Assembly (NCBI GenBank): GCA_037176885.1
Contig: JAWWNJ010000110.1
Coordinates: 124,001-188,000, forward strand
Length of the DNA: 64,000 nucleotides
Direction: 5' to 3'
From: Favolaschia claudopus
Lineage: Eukaryota; Basidiomycota; Agaricomycetes; Agaricales; Mycenaceae
Part shown: in pieces, positions 13,131 to 23,100 of the stretch
Numbering within the stretch: the first letter of the stretch is position 1
Layout of the letters: the number at the start of each line of letters is the position of its first letter
Position numbers and translations under genes: made by a program
Notes under the pieces: generated by a model
The model's database searches: none
What the model saw: only the letters and a program-made list of their open reading frames with translations
Told to the model about the DNA's origin: nothing

Positions 13131-13668
13131 ATAAATAGCTCTATCCCCTATCCTCTGTTATACAGCTGCTGGTTCAAGACGGCCCGCAGCTCTATTCTCG
13201 ACCCTCTATCTGCTGCCGTTCATCAGTAGTCAACAATGTGCACCCCTCTATCATCTACCTACTTTTATCTACTGCCGAGACCTCATTCTCGTCATGATCA
13301 GGCCGTTTCCCCAGACTCCGCATGCCTCATCTGACCTCTGTCTTGCCCGCAAGAACTTCAACACTGCGCTGTAACCGACTCGACGAGCACTGCACGTTTT
13401 GGCTTCGTTGATTTTCAATTCGGCGCCCTGGTGCGTCTTCACCCTTGGTCTTTCTTCGTTTCGAAATCCTCTGCCTGCCCGCTTCCTATCTCCGGTGATT
13501 CGAGGCGTTGAAGCTGGCTCAACGGAGATAGCTCTGTCGAGACTGCGCGCCATCTTTCTATGCATCTCCCCTCCAAGCTCTTGACAGTTTGAGGGATAGT
13601 ATTACACTCCCTCGACAGATCTCAACGGAGATCCCTTTGTCGAGACGGCTAACTTTTGGTGGACGGTG

Positions 13669-14399
13669 TTGGACAAAATAGCATTTTTCATATGTTACAT
13701 AGTGAACACAGTTGCTCATGGCATTTCATAAGGAAACATCGGCAATCCTAGCTTTTCATAGCCTTTCACGGACTTTCATAGCATTTCATTGCGATTCACG
13801 GTGATCTGTCAATCGGCATCTTTGATTGCGGTTCGGCAACACTTGGCTGAGGCTGACCAGTACGACTAGAAGCTAGACGCTTTTTATTACTCTCAAAGCT
13901 GTAGCTGCTGGTGTTATGCTACTCTCTCATTCTCCTGAAGTAATATATTCACCTGCAACACTGTCTCTGACCATCAATTTAATCGGGTGCAATATATGTC
14001 GACCTGGTCAGTCCTCCATGTTTCCGAGGTCATATATTGCACTCGTGTAACCTATAGATATATTTTTGAGCATATGGATATAGCTTTGAGCGCCTTACCA
14101 AGTTACCCTGGAAGGATGTTGAAGCACATCAGTAGCGCCGGGTTCGTGCCGTTCGTACAATTGATCGCCGCCATCGCAGTAGTCGGCCCGAGAGCTTGCC
14201 GTAATTTACACCCTCTTCATCACTCTTGCTTACAAGTTTGTACGGCCAGTGAAGTGCCGTGAGGCCTCGAGGCTCAATGAAAGTTGCAGTGAGGGTCTAT
14301 GACCTCTCGTGAACTATTATGAGTGCTTGTGAATTGTCGTGAATGGTTGTGATTCACGATGATTTTGTCAAAAGCAAAATCAAAAGTATTTTTGTCCAA
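13669..14399. mobile_element. possible small TIR element (MITE-like)
   Basis: TTGGACAAAATA at 13,669-13,680 faces TATTTTTGTCCAA at 14,387-14,399, a near-perfect terminal inverted repeat. Both ends carry subterminal runs of TTCAC / GTGAA words in opposite orientation (TTTCATAGC-type on the left, GTGAATTGTCGTGAA-type on the right). No transposase or convincing target duplication is seen. Confidence 0.35.
13987..14042. repeat. 56-bp imperfect palindrome
   Basis: GTGCAATATATG (13,987-13,998) pairs with CATATATTGCAC (14,031-14,042). The inner bases ACCT/AGGT extend the pairing. It lies in the middle of the possible TIR element and could form a cruciform. Confidence 0.6.
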
Positions 14400-14952
14400 T
14401 GGCGGCTTTCATACTAACTACCAGGGGCACGTCGCGCCCAGAGATTGCCCGTTTTCAACAGTCAAATTTTCGTCGAGCATCGTTGATGCATGCGCTGTCT
14501 GTCTAAACGTCGCACACCTCCAATTCCTTTGGGATTTCTCATCATTTATAGTACGCGATTATACGTGATTTGATTTCCCTCTTCTGGCTCTCCCTTTTCA
14601 GAACTCATGTTCATCGTTTCTTTTCGGTACATAGACGCGGCCGCCATGATCGCAACCCTCATGGGTAACTCGACTTCTATTTCTATCTCGCTTAACCTCA
14701 TTCCTCGGCATTCCGATCTGACCAGTCCACTATGCTGCTCACGAATGGTACACGAGTATCTTCTCGGGCCATCTTACCATTTTATCTTTCGCCCCATTCT
14801 CGTCACGCATGCTGGTCATCTGCGTCAACATTTGGTTTGGTTCAAGTGTAGTTCTGCACGACCTCACCTTTGGGCTGCCCCTATTTTCTTTTTCCTCGCT
14901 CCTTATTTTCTTTCGCTCGACCTTTGTCCTTCCCATACTCTGGGTTAGACGG

Positions 14953-16270
14953 TGAAACGCTGACTATAGGGCAACTATGGAAAACACCCAAGAAATGAAA
15001 GGAATTAAATCCCTAATCAAATCTTAAATATATTCCTAACCACTATGAGATCGACGTGCGAGGTTCGGGGTTCCAGTCCAGTATAGACTGTGGCAATCCA
15101 ACTATTCTAACACTCAAAATATACTAACTTAAGCTTTCGCGATTGCTGACTTTGTACAGAGAACGTCTATACGAGTCCTATGTTGACACAGGAAGTGTGG
15201 GTTTCAACAAGGGTTTGAGATGTAACTCTTCTCAAGAGGTTTAGATGTTTAAGTTGCTTGTTAAGCCAATATATTCCACGCGTAAGATGTCCGATAACTG
15301 TTTCACGCGTCCCGTAGGTCAAAAGTTCTTATAATTCCACGCGTAAGTTCCCAAAATTCCCAATATATTCCACGCGTACAATTCAAGAGATGATCCAACA
15401 GACAATATATTTGACGAAACAAACCAAAGAAACAAATAAGCTTCTGGAGTTTATCTCGAATGGAGTCCAACGTCTAGTTGTTCACGAAGCCGACACTGGC
15501 TTGACGCTCACAGCTAGAGGAGGGAATCCACTAGAGTACCAGTACAGAAACGATGCCTTTTATACCTTTCACTAATAAATAATAAGAGACCGAACCATTG
15601 ACAAACGGGTATAATGTGAGAGAAACTAGGGCCCGCTATGCCCTCGCCCTATCCTTGGTGGCCAGAACAGGAAATAGATCAAAGGTTCATTCAATCCAAG
15701 TCCTTATCCCGATCATTATGTTATGACAGTGGGCCGCAGCGGCCCAATCAATATTGCCCAAATTGGCATTAATGAGTGTCCCTCTTCGGACCGTGCTCCT
15801 TGATCGTAATACGGCGGCAGCCAACTCGGCATGACATGTAGTTCCTTTGTAGGAATATTCTACTTCCGCAAATCCCTCGCAATTGGTTTATAGAATTATT
15901 CGTGAAAGCCTCTTGCCTCCAGGAAACACTCCATCTGGCCTTTCGGCAGGTTCTTATAAGTCCCAAGTTATATCCTACTCATTCTGCCTTTGGTCGGAAC
16001 ACAGGGTGACTCCCAATCCTATTCCGGATGGTTAGAGACCTATCGTGATAGGTCTGTTCTGGAATATTATAACTTCCACGCTATACCAGCGCAGTCGTAG
16101 ACAGTACCAGACCTCCCACTTAGTGTATAATCCTTTAACTGGCCGCTCAGGCAAACGCCAGTCCTCATACGAGCGTATTCCCGTGGTATTTAATGTATTA
16201 CTCTTTTAATACAATAGCACTTGAACTGAAAATGAATAAATTCAGCCCTGGCCCAATACCGGGTCTATCA
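14953..16270 (-). repeat. 3' LTR of element 1
   Basis: In plus orientation it begins TGAAACGCTGAC and ends GGGTCTATCA, so it has TG...CA ends on both strands. It is 1,318 bp, the same as the copy at 27,669-28,986. It holds four ACGCGT boxes (15,278-15,377), the palindrome ACCTATCGTGATAGGT near 16,038, and a GGGCCGC-A-GCGGCCC-type hairpin near 15,731. Short ORFs inside are present in both LTRs but show no domains. Confidence 0.95.
15278..15377. promoter_or_regulatory. cluster of four MluI cell-cycle boxes (3' LTR)
   Basis: ACGCGT occurs at 15,278, 15,305, 15,339 and 15,372; three copies are in TTCCACGCGTA. ACGCGT is the MCB site bound by MBF-type G1/S factors in fungi. The same cluster in the other LTR (27,994, 28,021, 28,055, 28,088) would lie in the element's own 5' LTR. 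A regulatory role is inferred. Confidence 0.5.
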
Positions 16271-16304
16271 TCTCCCCTTTTCATAAATTGAGTGTCCCCA
16301 CTCA
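16271..16304 (-). other. polypurine tract and hairpin at 3' LTR
   Basis: On the minus strand the sequence directly before the LTR start (TGATAGACC) reads ATGAAAAGGGGAGA, a typical plus-strand primer tract. Just upstream is a hairpin with stem TGAGT/ACTCA and loop GTCCCC (plus-strand notation, 16,289-16,304). Both features recur at 20,117-20,151. Confidence 0.75.
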
Positions 16305-16667
16305 ACACTTGGTCCTTATTTTGCGCCCTCTTTGCGCTATCAAAAGTGTTTCCCACAGTCATTCGGCTAACTCGGCTATCGCGACCGGTGTGGTCCCGCG
16401 AGATTTGCTTCCGTTGATAGACAGCGGGATCCTCGCTTAGATCCCGAAAACACTTATAAGTGTTCATTATTGCCTATACTGACGCCTACAACCGCCAATT
16501 GTTGTGTTCTGAGTGTGCGGAGTTTGCGCGAGTAAAGTGGGTCCGTGCGCATCAATAAATCCACGTGATTTATGTTTGTTTTGCCGCAGCTTTTCTCCCA
16601 CTTTCTCTGCTCTTCCCACCACAACCACCTATCGCGAATACTCAAACTACCATCCTAGCTCACTGTC

Positions 16668-19600
16668 ATGGGTACGTGGCTGGCTTATGTGTGTAGTATA
16701 GAGTCTCACAGGTTGCCTTGGGCTGTTTTACAGCTCAAGTCACCAAGAACCCCGCTCTCACCGCTGACATCGCCTTCGCTCTCTTTCACGAACGCAAGAA
16801 CTCCGTTTTCCTGGAGCAGATGTCGGTGGCTCAGTACCGCCGTGCTGTGACGAAGGGAGAGCACATTCTCCCCTACAAGCTCACTGAGGACGACTTCAAG
16901 CACCCTGCTTGCCGACCCCACATCCCGCTCGACAATACCGAAGTCATCCACAAGTACGACTTCTCCGAGGAAGACAAACATTGTCTCTTCCTGATCCAGC
17001 ACCCCATCACCATGCGTTGGCTTCAACTCCTGCGCAAGCCTTGGCGCTATCTCGGAGTTGACCCCGAGTGGATCGCCTATCTCCTAAAAGAGTGGCGACC
17101 CGTCTCAGTACGCTATAATGATTGCTCTCTACTGGTTCTTTACTGACTCTAGACTCTTTCTAGGTCGTTGTGGCCCGTTTCTACGACGAATTCAAAGCCA
17201 CCCCTGTCTTCGACCGCGTTCTTATTGGGATTTCCGAGCTCGCCAAGGCTTTCAAGGCTAAGTACCCTCGACAATGGAAGGAACCGTACCCTATCCTGCC
17301 ACAACAATTGGCTAACAAGGACCCCCGGGATGTGCGTTTCGCTTTTCCCTTTTTATCGCAATCATTATTGACCCTCTTTGTCAGTTTCTTCCTGTTTCGA
17401 TGCAGTTTCAGCTCCCCGACACTGTGGAGTTCTTCTCCAACTACCCGCGCGCATCTTTCGCGCCTTCTCTTTTCGAGGATATGGTCCTCCGCCGGATCGA
17501 CAGTGCGGACCTCATCAACCTCATCGAGACTTGTGGTCGCGTTGCAAACGAGGAAGTCGGTCACTCTGCGCGCACCTTTGTCCTCCCAGAGGAGTACATT
17601 CTCCCTTCTCGAAACATCATTTCCAAGGCCGTTGCCTCGTTGGTACGTGAAATTTTTGCCCTGTCGAGCTTTCGCGATTGCTAATCGCACTTGTTTTAGT
17701 CCGACTTGAACGATTCCATGGGCGAGGACCGGTTGTTCATGGATGCTATCCTGAACTCCGTTCAACTCTTCGTTAGTCTCATCCCTGAGAACAAACGAAA
17801 CGCCACCTGGGCCGTCGTTTTGCCCAAGCCGCAGAACCCTGGCTATCTCGTTCCAAAGGACTTTAAAGTTCCTCGAGGAGACCTTCCCGACCCCGAGCCC
17901 TTCGCTCTGTGGGACGAGTTCCCCTATCGCGACCCCGCTTTGGTCTCTTGGCGCCTCCACAACAAAGCGTCGACGGCTCAAGCTATAGCGACTGCAACTC
18001 CAGCGCCTTCGACTCCGGCCGTACCGCCCGCACCTGTGGTCAAGCTTCCCACTCCGCGCGCCGGTGGTTCTACCCGCGACTTCATGGCTGGCTTCGCCGC
18101 TGGCGCTGCTTCGCGTGGTTCTGACGATGGTTTGGATAGCGAGGACCCTATCACGATTGGTGCTACAGCCCCTGCTGAAGCGCCCAAGGTAAATTATATA
18201 TTCCTTTTATAAGTCCTCGCTAACCCTTATCATTTAGGACAATTCGACGCCTCAAACCCCCAAGGCTGGTCCTTCCGCGGCTGTCGCGACTGAGACTCCA
18301 TCTACGGCTGGTCTTCGTCGAAGCGCGCGTGGCGCGTCCAAGGTAAGACTCTTGTCTTAACTTCGTTTTTCCCACTTAACTATTTTTATCTTAGCCCAGC
18401 CTCGACCTTGAGGCTGCGGCTACAGGTGTCACCGTTGAAGAGTTGGAGATCGCCTCCCGCACTCGTTCCAAGCGTAAACGCGTTGAAGAGGAGGCCTCCA
18501 AGCCTGCTGCTGAGGACGATCAGGATAGCGGTCTTAGTGACGGCGAGCCCGAGGTCTCTCCACCTCACAAACGGTCGAAGGACAGCAATCGCGATAGCGA
18601 AGAGCCTTCGCCTACAAAGAGTAAGGGCAAGGGTAAGGACAAGGACAAGTCCGTTGTGTCTACCCCTGTTCCTGCTGAAGTTCGTACTGCGCGCGGTGCC
18701 TCACAGGCTCACAAGGACGACCCGTACGAGGCGGAAGGCTTCGAGCCGACCACATTCGATGTCCGTGCAGCGAAGGAAGGTCTGGGGATCCTTCCCAAGA
18801 GCTTCCAAGCCGCCCTTCTCAAGGGTACCAGCGTTCTGGTAGGTTGTTCTCTGTTTAATTCATCGCTCCTGTCCATTCTGAGCAATCGCGATAGCGTCTC
18901 TTGGGCTGCGGTAATTGCATGATTCGCAATCGCAAGTGCCGACGCCAAAACGGGCATACCCGCTGCGATGCCTGCGTCCAGAGCGGTATGTCTCGATGCT
19001 CGGATAGCTTCTCCATTCCCGAGTATATCCAAGTCATCAACATCTTGGAGCCTCTTACTGTCTTCTCCGACAAGAGTAAGTCTCCTTGTATTCTTTTTAT
19101 CTCGCAGTCCTGACCCGCTCCTTTACAGGTTGGAATTCTGCTTTTAACGAGCTTCGCGATGCCCACTACTCTCAGGTCCTCTGCGATCGTCAAGTGGCAC
19201 TCGCGAATGCTCGTCTTCTCCGTGCGCGCAACAATTTGCGTGCTCTCATGAACGGTTCCAAGGTGGCTTTCAACGGCAAGCTCATTCCTGGGATCACTTC
19301 TGTCGCGGAGAAGGAGGTGGAGTTCTACTCCAAACTTTTCGAGACTGCTCGCGACGAGTCCGAACGCGAGTTTTACATGCCCGATGGTTCTCGTGCCGAC
19401 GAGTACTATCTCGAGTATGATTCCCAGTACGAGGGCTCGCAGGGACAGTCGGCCATGGACGAGGATGCAGATGGTGAAGGGGAAGAGGTACGGGTTGTCT
19501 TGGCTGACGAGGCGGAGGCTCCGAGGGAGCCTTCTCCTATGCAAGAGGACGCTCCTCCCGTTCGAGCTGTCTCGCTCGAGGCGGTCGCTGAGCCAACTCC

Positions 19601-19724
19601 TGGTGAGGAGGCTATCACTACTGCTGAGCCTGCCACTGCGGTGATCTCTCTCGACGCAGCTATCGCTGCTGATGAGGCCAGTCGCAGTGAGTTCGTCGAA
19701 GGTTCTTCTCGCGATGGGGCTTGA
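16668..19724 (+). CDS. antisense accessory gene with Zn2Cys6-like motif
   Basis: Nine exons: 16668-16671, 16734-17107, 17164-17331, 17406-17642, 17700-18188, 18238-18342, 18395-18838, 18895-19075 and 19129-19724. All junctions are GT-AG and the sum is 2,598 nt, in frame, for 865 aa. Residues 1 to about 330 form a globular domain I do not recognise. A Pro/Ala/Ser-rich and basic middle has nuclear-localisation-like SKRKRVEEE and PPHKRSK. Cys 612, 615, 622, 631, 634 and 642 follow C-x2-C-x6-C-x8-C-x2-C-x7-C, within the fungal Zn2Cys6 consensus, with basic RNRKCRR between them. A helical, possibly coiled-coil stretch follows (QVALANARLLRARNNLRALM), then an acidic tail. It lies inside the retrotransposon, opposite to gag-pol, so its introns survive in the genomic RNA. 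DNA binding is inferred; the finger is internal rather than N-terminal as is usual. Confidence 0.8.
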
Positions 19725-20116
19725 ATTCAGTAAGTTCTTCCTTACTATTCCCCTTATCTTGACTGACTCTTTCAGCTAGATATAAATGACGCATGGTATA
19801 GGATGGACTTTCACTACTGCTTGGACTGATGCGCGTCCCGATTGCTTTTGAACATTGTATATCACGAAATCCCTGTACATATCTTTCGATATTGCTGTAC
19901 TGCTTGATCTCTTTTGATATTTGTCTTAGCTATCGTTTCTTGGATTTTTCGATACAGGGCTCGATTTGTATATATATACTGCCCCAATTGTATCAACGCT
20001 GCCTCTCTCGATGAGGTTTTCTCCAATCGCGAATGCCTGAATTCTAAGACTTTTTAGAATTCAACTCCGTCCATTCTTTCCACTTGTCGCGCAATCACTC
20101 TCGATTGCACCTATTC

Positions 20117-20151
20117 CTCCCCTTTTCATAAATTTTAACTGTCCCCAGTTA
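20117..20151 (-). other. second copy of polypurine tract and hairpin
   Basis: CTCCCCTTTTCATAAATT (18 nt) is identical to the copy at the 3' LTR (16,272-16,289) and is followed by a hairpin with the same GTCCCC loop. The stem here is TAACT/AGTTA instead of TGAGT/ACTCA, so both strands of the stem have changed together. It sits just after the pol stop codon and could be a central primer tract or the remains of the original 3' end before the antisense gene was acquired. Confidence 0.7.
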
Positions 20152-20179
20152 AATCCTTTATGGCGGAGTTCAATTATTT

Positions 20180-23100
20180 TCACTGTGACCCGGTTTTCGC
20201 GACTTTGACTCGAGTGGAACGTCTCGGAGCATCTTTGTAAGATATCTCTTTCCTTATTTCGTCCAAGTCCAAGTCAGGAGCTTCTTCGCTCTCTTCATCA
20301 TCGCTCTCTGAGTCGTCTTCATCGCTATCGGTACCTTTCGCGATTGCTCCAGGTGCCTTCAGGTGGACTTTGTGAAATTGTAGGTCCTTCCCAACGAATG
20401 GATCTTCCTCTAAGTCATCATTAACCATGTCTTCTAACGTTTCTCGCGATAAATCGATCAAGTCGAGAATATTAGGTGGTAATTCAACTCTTTGGCGCTG
20501 TTCGAACGGTACCACTCTAAATTGAGCGATCCGACTCTGTAGCATAGATCCATCCATTTCACATAGAAGATAGGCTCCATTCCTAGTCCTCCTTATAACA
20601 ATGTATGGTCCCAAATATCTAGGATCCATTTTATTATTGAGAGACTTCTCCGTCTCAGTATTTCTCGCGAGAACCAAGTCTCCTGGCTGGAAGTTGTAAT
20701 CCTTTATTGTGTGCTTATGCGCATCAATATACTTCCGTACAAGCTTTCGCTTCTCCTCGCTCACTCTAATTCTCATCTCCTCGATGTGTTGAGAGTGTTT
20801 AGCGAGAGCTTTTGCTCGTAAACCAATTAACTCAGCTGTCGTGATAGGTTCTCCAGGATATTCTACTAGCCAAGTAGCTTCCTCTATGTCCAACGGAAGT
20901 ATAGGGTGAGCTCCAGATACTGCGAAGAAGGGTGAACAACCCATTCCCCTACGTACTGTAATTCGATCTGCCCATAATACTTGATGGAAGAACCAAAACC
21001 ACCGCTTTACATCTCCTCCGGTAGCCTTGTACAGAGATTGCCTCATGTCCCAATGCCCTCTTTCTACTGTTCCGTTGGCTTGTGAGTTATACGGAGAGAT
21101 CTTAATGCCTCTGATTCCATATTTCGCACTTAACCATTTCAAAGCAGCAACAAAGGCAGGTCCATTATCTGTGACAATTGTCTCCGGACAGCCCCATCGA
21201 CAGATGATGTCCTCTAGCAAGAATTTGCCAATAGCCTCCGCGTTCTCGGACTTGATAGGTCGCCCTTCGACGTATCGTGATAGCGCATCTCTGGCCGCAA
21301 CAACGCTTCGATAACCATTCGAGATTGCTCCCATTACCATAGCATCCGCATGAATCTTTTGGAAGAGACTTGGTGTATGTGTGGGCGTAGGAGGGATTCG
21401 TAGCAAAGTAGTCTGCCTGTGCTGGCATAGCTTACAGGTGCCAATGAACCACTTTATGTCTCGCTCCATTTCGGGCCACCAAAACCTAAGTTCTATAAGA
21501 GACTTGGTTGCGTAGATGCCTTTATGGCCAAGAGAGTTGTGCGAAGCTCTCATCATATACATCCGATGGTCTTTCGCGACAACTAACTTGTGCATGGAAC
21601 CTTCGCCCTTTCGATATAGCTTCCCTTCTTTCGTCAAGAAGAAATATCTGGCGAATTTCAAGAACCTCTTGAACTCTTTATCCTCCATCCCAGCAGGTCT
21701 GACTAAGGGGTCCTTGAACCAAAGTTTCAGGACTTCAATCCTCTCGTCTTGCGCTATCCCCGCACCTGTACGATGGTCCTCTGGATAAGGTTCTCGTTTG
21801 TCCACATCATCCCTGAACTCTTGTCCTGGGAGTAAAGGCTCTGTGGGTTCCATAATCTGGACATACTGGGGCACTACAAGCCCTTCTTGCTTGTAGACTT
21901 CGAGTATCCGCGCAGAAACGACCGACTCTTGGCCTATCGTGACAGCTAAATCTTCTTCGAAATCGCTGTAGTTTCCGGCCGTACCAGCCATAGATTGCAA
22001 ATAGCCGCCTCTTTCGTCTATTTCATCTTTGAACTCATCAAAATCTAATGGCTGCTGGTTGACGTAGTCCCAATCCTCGTGGTTTTCCGGGATAGGATTT
22101 TCGTCGAGTCCATCCTCATTATTGGGGTAGACTTCGTCTCCTGGTTGAGGCTCTCTTCGCGATAGGCCGTCTGGAGGGAAAGTAGCTCCCTTGACATGCT
22201 TCAATTTGAAGTGGAACATAAGGATTTGTTCAATCCAACGATTTATAGTAGCGTTGGGACCCATTCCTGGGTTATTCAACATTCCTTTGATATAGAGAGC
22301 ATCAGTCTCGACTACTAGTCTTCGACATCCTAGAAGCCAATATTGCATGGCCTCCAGTGCTCTCTTTAATCCGTACAGTTCTCGCTTTGGTTGAGAGAAG
22401 CGGGACTCTCTTCTATTGAGAGTGATCGACGCGAACTTCGCGTAGTGCTTCTTCAACTTGTCGATAATATCTATTTGATATATCTGGATGCCTACTGCCA
22501 TCCAAGAAGTATCGACTGCGAGGACTATGTCCGTGTCCCAATCATAATTGAGCGGCCTTAAGGCAGGACAATTCTTGATTGCTGTCTTTAGTGCCTCCAT
22601 CGCTTCCTCTTGCTCTGGACCCCAAACGAACTCTTCGTCGTTCCTACACAATTTCTGTATTGGTCTGCATATGTCCCCATACTTTGGTATAAACATTCTA
22701 AGCACACCAACGGTTCCCAAGAACTGTCTGACTCCTGAGACATCCTTCAAGGGTCCCCACCGCACAATAACTCCAATGCGGTCAGTACTGGGACGGCGGC
22801 CTTCATACGAGCAGATATGTCCGACTACAGGGAATACATCCCAACAAAGCACAGACTTGGCTCCAGAAAACGTTCCTCCGCAATACTTAATCCTTTGAAC
22901 TACTCTGTTCAAATTCATGAAGTGTTCCCATATAAATCTCCTGATTCCTTTGTTATCGCGAATGGTCTCGTAAGTACCATCTGCCTTTTGATATCGCGTC
23001 CCGGGTCCTCTTATAGGAACATCATCAATATAAGGGATGGTAACGTGAGGAATCTCGTCTCGGAGAATAAAGGTGACATCGTCATGAAAGATAGGCACCG

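Larger units (their letters stand above)
6760..14952. other. 8-kb pyrimidine-rich non-coding tract
   Basis: Beyond the 5' end of the amidohydrolase gene (about 6632-7000 may hold its promoter), no ORF in this stretch has recognisable domains or consistent splicing. The plus strand is strongly enriched in T and C runs. Short ORFs are Ser/Leu/His-rich, as expected from biased composition. The same composition continues at 28,987-29,300, 35,654-35,774 and 36,413-38,700 and is interrupted by mobile elements. Separately listed parts are two dispersed repeat copies, a minisatellite and a possible TIR element. It may be a long non-coding transcript, a decayed element or heterochromatin-like DNA. Confidence 0.5.

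Noticed and set aside
12304..13134. Long open frames across the minisatellite
   Set aside because: All three frames stay open because the repeat unit lacks stops. No domain and no start context.
15050..15100. tRNA-like segment in the LTR (GGTTCGGGGTTCCAGTCC)
   Set aside because: Only a T-arm-like word is present; acceptor and anticodon stems cannot be drawn. No tRNA or rRNA gene was found in the window.
15390..15966. ORFs of 61 and 65 codons in the LTR, repeated at 28,106-28,682
   Set aside because: They are copied with the LTR and have no domain. Conservation reflects recent duplication, not selection.
17181..17981. 266-aa minus-strand ORF opposite the antisense gene
   Set aside because: It spans the introns of the plus-strand gene and has no domain, so it is a shadow ORF.
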